Below, in pieces: positions 15,381 through 17,456 of a stretch of 17,456 nt of DNA; positions within the stretch are counted from its first letter, which is position 1; every line of letters begins with the position of its first letter. The DNA comes from an uncultured Oscillospiraceae bacterium (lineage in GTDB: Bacteria > Bacillota > Clostridia > Oscillospirales > Oscillospiraceae): assembly GCA_900756715.1 (NCBI GenBank), contig CAAELC010000009.1, forward strand, positions 1 to 17,456, in the 5' to 3' direction. Below the pieces are notes generated by a model that did not search any database, was not told where the DNA came from, and was given only the letters and a program-made list of their open reading frames with translations. The position numbers were made by a program, and so were the translations under genes.

Positions 15381-16146
15381 ACTTTTTACCGTGGAGGGAC
15401 TCCACTTTTCCTATGGAAAGCAGGAGGTGCTGCGAGGCCTTGACCTGACGCTGCACGAGGGAAAAATTACCACCCTTATCGGTGCCAACGGCTGCGGAAA
15501 AAGCACTCTTTTGCACCTGCTGACCCGGAATTTGCGGCCCGGGAGCGGAAAAATGCTGCTGCGGGGAGAGGATATTGGCCGGATGCGGCTGAAGGAGTTT
15601 GCCCGGGAGGTGGCTATTGTACACCAGTACAATACAGCTCCGGCTGATCTGACGGTGGAAAAGCTGGTGGCCTATGGCCGGACGCCTTATCACACCATGG
15701 GACTATCCCACGATCCGGAGGCGGACGCGGAGAAGGTGAATTGGGCACTGGAGGTGACGCGAACGGCGCAGCATCGGACACGGCCGGTATCGGAATTGTC
15801 CGGCGGGCAGAAACAGAGAGTATGGATTGCCATGGCGCTGTGCCAGGGGACAAAAGTGCTGTTTTTGGACGAACCGACCACCTATCTGGACATCCGTTAT
15901 CAGCTGCAGATTCTGCACCTGATCCGGCGGCTGAACCGGGAATTCGGAATTACGGTGGTGATGGTGCTGCACGACATCAACCAATCCCTGTACTACAGCG
16001 ACGAAATCGTTGCTATGGAGAACGGAAAGATTCTGGCGCAGGGACAGCCCCGAGAGATTATTACGCCTGAACTGGTCAAGAGCGTATACGATGTGGATCT
16101 TTCTATCCGGCAGGTGGACGGAAAGCCTTTTGTGATTCCCGTATAA
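15370..16146 (+). CDS. Haem ABC transporter ATP-binding protein
   Basis: This 258-residue cytoplasmic ATPase (FepC/BtuD/HtsC-like) drives haem import through the preceding permease. Motifs are complete: Walker A GANGCGKST at 38-46, Q-loop Gln86, ABC signature LSGGQ at 143-147, Walker B VLFLDEP with Asp167 and Glu168, D-loop YLD and switch His201 in VLHDIN. The segment AYGRTPYHTMG after the Q-loop is typical of iron-chelate and B12 importers. AGGAGG lies 13 bases before the ATG, inside the permease gene. It completes the five-gene surface relay and transporter set. Specificity for haem is taken from the operon, not from this protein. Confidence 0.93.
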   Translation: MADELFTVEGLHFSYGKQEVLRGLDLTLHEGKITTLIGANGCGKSTLLHLLTRNLRPGSGKMLLRGEDIGRMRLKEFAREVAIVHQYNTAPADLTVEKLVAYGRTPYHTMGLSHDPEADAEKVNWALEVTRTAQHRTRPVSELSGGQKQRVWIAMALCQGTKVLFLDEPTTYLDIRYQLQILHLIRRLNREFGITVVMVLHDINQSLYYSDEIVAMENGKILAQGQPREIITPELVKSVYDVDLSIRQVDGKPFVIPV

Positions 16147-16163
16147 GACCGGAGGGAAGGTGA

Positions 16164-16646
16164 ATGAAGCGAAAAGAAACCACGGAGGATTACCTGAAGA
16201 CCATTTATCTGATGGCGAAGAACGGCGAGGTGCGGTGTGCGGCACTGGCGGCAGAACTGAATGTATCCAACCCCACGGTCTGCATTTCGCTGAAGGCGCT
16301 GGAGCAGGAGGGCTATCTGTGCCGGAAGGAGGATCGCTCTGTGGTGCTGACGGCGGCGGGGCTGGCGGTGGCACAGGACACCTACAGGCGAAACTGCATG
16401 CTGCGCAGGCTGCTGGCATGTTTAGGCGTGGAGCAGCAGATCGCGGAGCGGGATGCCTGCGCCATGGAGCATGCGCTGAGCGAGGCCAGCTATGAAGCGC
16501 TGCGGCGGATGGCCTGTCAGCTGGAGGAAAAGCAAACGGCTGAGGAAAAAACTGACAAAGAGCAAAGCGGGCAGCAGCGGGAAGCCGCAGCTGTCCGCTT
16601 TGCCCGTGCGAGGAGAATCGTGCAGGAAAACAGAACGGGCGGTTGA
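16164..16646 (+). CDS. DtxR/MntR-family metal-dependent regulator
   Basis: This 160-residue winged-helix repressor of the DtxR/MntR family lacks the SH3-like third domain, as in MntR. TTEDYLKTIYLM opens the protein, the recognition helix is near NVSNPTVCISLKALEQEGY (33-51), and the dimerisation and metal region runs from about 75 to 115. By alignment Asp9, Cys99, Glu102 and His103 keep the core metal site (MntR Asp8, Glu99, Glu102, His103; Cys is the DtxR choice), but MntR Glu11 is Lys12 and His77 is Asn77. One metal site per subunit, possibly for iron, is plausible. The C-terminal tail (122-160) is charged and variable. It is the last gene of the operon, 17 bases after the ATPase stop. Likely targets are the TTAG/CTAA boxes at 7254 and 8351. 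Confidence 0.88.
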   Translation: MKRKETTEDYLKTIYLMAKNGEVRCAALAAELNVSNPTVCISLKALEQEGYLCRKEDRSVVLTAAGLAVAQDTYRRNCMLRRLLACLGVEQQIAERDACAMEHALSEASYEALRRMACQLEEKQTAEEKTDKEQSGQQREAAAVRFARARRIVQENRTGG

Positions 16647-16672
16647 CTTGCATGGGAAAATGGGCGTATAAT
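16643..16672 (+). promoter_or_regulatory. Promoter of the YoaK-family gene, overlapping the dtxR-family stop codon
   Basis: TTGACT (16643-16648), an 18-base spacer and a perfect TATAAT (16667-16672). The -35 box contains the TGA stop of the regulator gene. This gives the last gene its own transcript independent of the haem operon. Confidence 0.75.
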
Positions 16673-16705
16673 CAGGTGGATTTTGTAAAAAGGAGGGATG
16701 CCCCT

Positions 16706-17395
16706 GTGAAAGCGACAACCCACAAGCCCGGGGGGCAGATGTCCGAGGCTTTTTTGACGGCGATTTTTGTGGTGCTGTCCGGCGGATTGCAGGATGCGTA
16801 TACCTATTTGTGCCGGGGGAAGGTATTTGCCAACGCGCAGACCGGAAATATCGTTTTGTGCAGCGCCTATCTTTTTGATGGACAATCGGAGAAGTGCCTG
16901 CATTATCTGGTTCCGCTGCTGGCTTTTCTGGCGGGTACCTATGTGGCCGAGTGTGTTCACAGGCGGTTTAAGCACATGGAGCGGGTGCACTGGCGGCAGC
17001 TGATTCTGTTGGCAGAAATTATTCTGCTGGCGGTGGTGGGCTTTTTGCCGCAAAGCGTGAACACTGTGGCAAATGCGCTGGTGTCCTTTGTGTGTGCCAT
17101 GCAGGTGCAGACCTTTCGCAAGGTGCGGGGACATGCCTATGCCAGCACCATGTGTATCGGCAACATGCGCAGCGGCACCGAGGCGCTGTGCGCCTATTTC
17201 CACACAAAGGACCGGGAGATTCTGCACAAAGCGCTGACCTATTTTGCCGTGATCCTGTTGTTTGCGCTGGGGGCAGGCATAGGAGCGCTGCTGACAGAGC
17301 GGTTCGGAAACGAGGCTATCTGGGCTTCCTGCGGGCTGCTGGCGGTGAGCTTTCTCATCATGTTTATCCGTGAGGAAGAAAAGCAGGACAACTGA
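16706..17395 (+). CDS. YoaK-family (DUF1275) integral membrane protein
   Basis: This 229-residue protein has about six membrane segments. SGGLQDAYTYLCRGKVFANAQTGNIV near residue 26 is the family's signature, and MQVQTFRK with STMCIGNMRSGTEAL near 140 is the second conserved block. The family has no established biochemical role. The GTG at 16706 is chosen as start because AAGGAGGG (16690-16697) sits eight bases upstream. The in-frame TTG at 16643 is actually the -35 box of the promoter, and the ATG at 16698 is out of frame. It has its own promoter, so co-regulation with the haem genes is not implied. A hairpin follows at 17436. Confidence 0.85.
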   Translation: MKATTHKPGGQMSEAFLTAIFVVLSGGLQDAYTYLCRGKVFANAQTGNIVLCSAYLFDGQSEKCLHYLVPLLAFLAGTYVAECVHRRFKHMERVHWRQLILLAEIILLAVVGFLPQSVNTVANALVSFVCAMQVQTFRKVRGHAYASTMCIGNMRSGTEALCAYFHTKDREILHKALTYFAVILLFALGAGIGALLTERFGNEAIWASCGLLAVSFLIMFIREEEKQDN

Positions 17396-17435
17396 ATCCG
17401 GAGCAGATGATACCCCGGGGAAAAAGCAGCAGGAG

Positions 17436-17456
17436 GCTGCGGCAACTCGCCGCAGC
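17436..17456 (+). terminator. Probable terminator hairpin cut by the window end
   Basis: GCTGCGGC (17436-17443), loop AACTC and GCCGCAGC (17449-17456) form a perfect 8-bp GC-rich stem. The window stops at its last base, so the expected T-tract cannot be seen. Confidence 0.6.

Noticed and set aside
16643..16705. Longer TTG start of the YoaK-family gene overlapping the regulator stop codon
   Set aside because: The TTG is part of the TTGACT -35 box, and the GTG at 16706 has a good ribosome binding site.
1..17456. tRNA or rRNA genes, CRISPR arrays, transposases, integrases or attachment sites
   Set aside because: I read both strands for cloverleaf arms, regularly spaced repeats and recombinase motifs and saw none. 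The haem island is not flanked by visible mobility genes.

Overview
The window looks like a chromosomal segment of a moderately GC-rich Gram-positive gut-type Clostridia (Oscillospiraceae-like is my best guess). The reasons are strong AGGAGG ribosome binding sites, sigma-A type promoters, a sortase-type anchor, NEAT and Shp haem-binding surface proteins, and a clostridial-type cysteine-rich alpha-hydroxy-acid oxidase relative. No tRNA, rRNA, CRISPR array, insertion sequence or integrase was seen.

The left half (1-7054) is housekeeping, mostly single-gene units. htpG (Hsp90) lies on the minus strand and is divergent from a left-handed beta-helix (hexapeptide repeat) protein. Then come purA and purB, the two enzymes that make AMP from IMP, each with its own promoter and separated by a strong terminator. 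Next is an FMN-dependent alpha-hydroxy-acid oxidase family protein, closed by a 19-bp terminator hairpin.

The right half (7055-17456) is a haem (iron) acquisition island. Its first gene (7312-8145) is the most interesting one: a cytoplasmic protein with a DtxR-like winged-helix and dimerisation region that has lost every metal ligand, followed by a C-terminal domain that reads as a NEAT haem-binding domain. NEAT domains are otherwise known as extracellular haem carriers, so this looks like a one-component haem sensor built from the same domain as the system it probably controls. After a 271-bp leader comes a surface-protein and transporter operon in the order large NEAT protein, Shp-like protein, IsdE/HtsA-like lipoprotein, FecCD-type permease, ATPase, and a second, small DtxR/MntR-type regulator. 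The first five genes follow the shr-shp-htsABC (siaABC) order of Streptococcus pyogenes. A YoaK-family membrane protein with its own promoter closes the window.

The working model is as follows. The sortase-anchored NEAT protein (two NEAT domains, helical FIVAR-like spacers, GLUG repeats) captures haem and passes it to Shp and then to the lipoprotein; the permease and ATPase import it. A shared operator-like element, TTAG-Y-T-K-AG-R-CTAATT, occurs in front of both the HTH-NEAT regulator and the operon (13 of 16 bases identical) and resembles a DtxR/IdeR box. This suggests that one or both DtxR-family proteins autoregulate and control haem uptake. All functional statements are by recognition of sequence patterns; no search or structure prediction was run.
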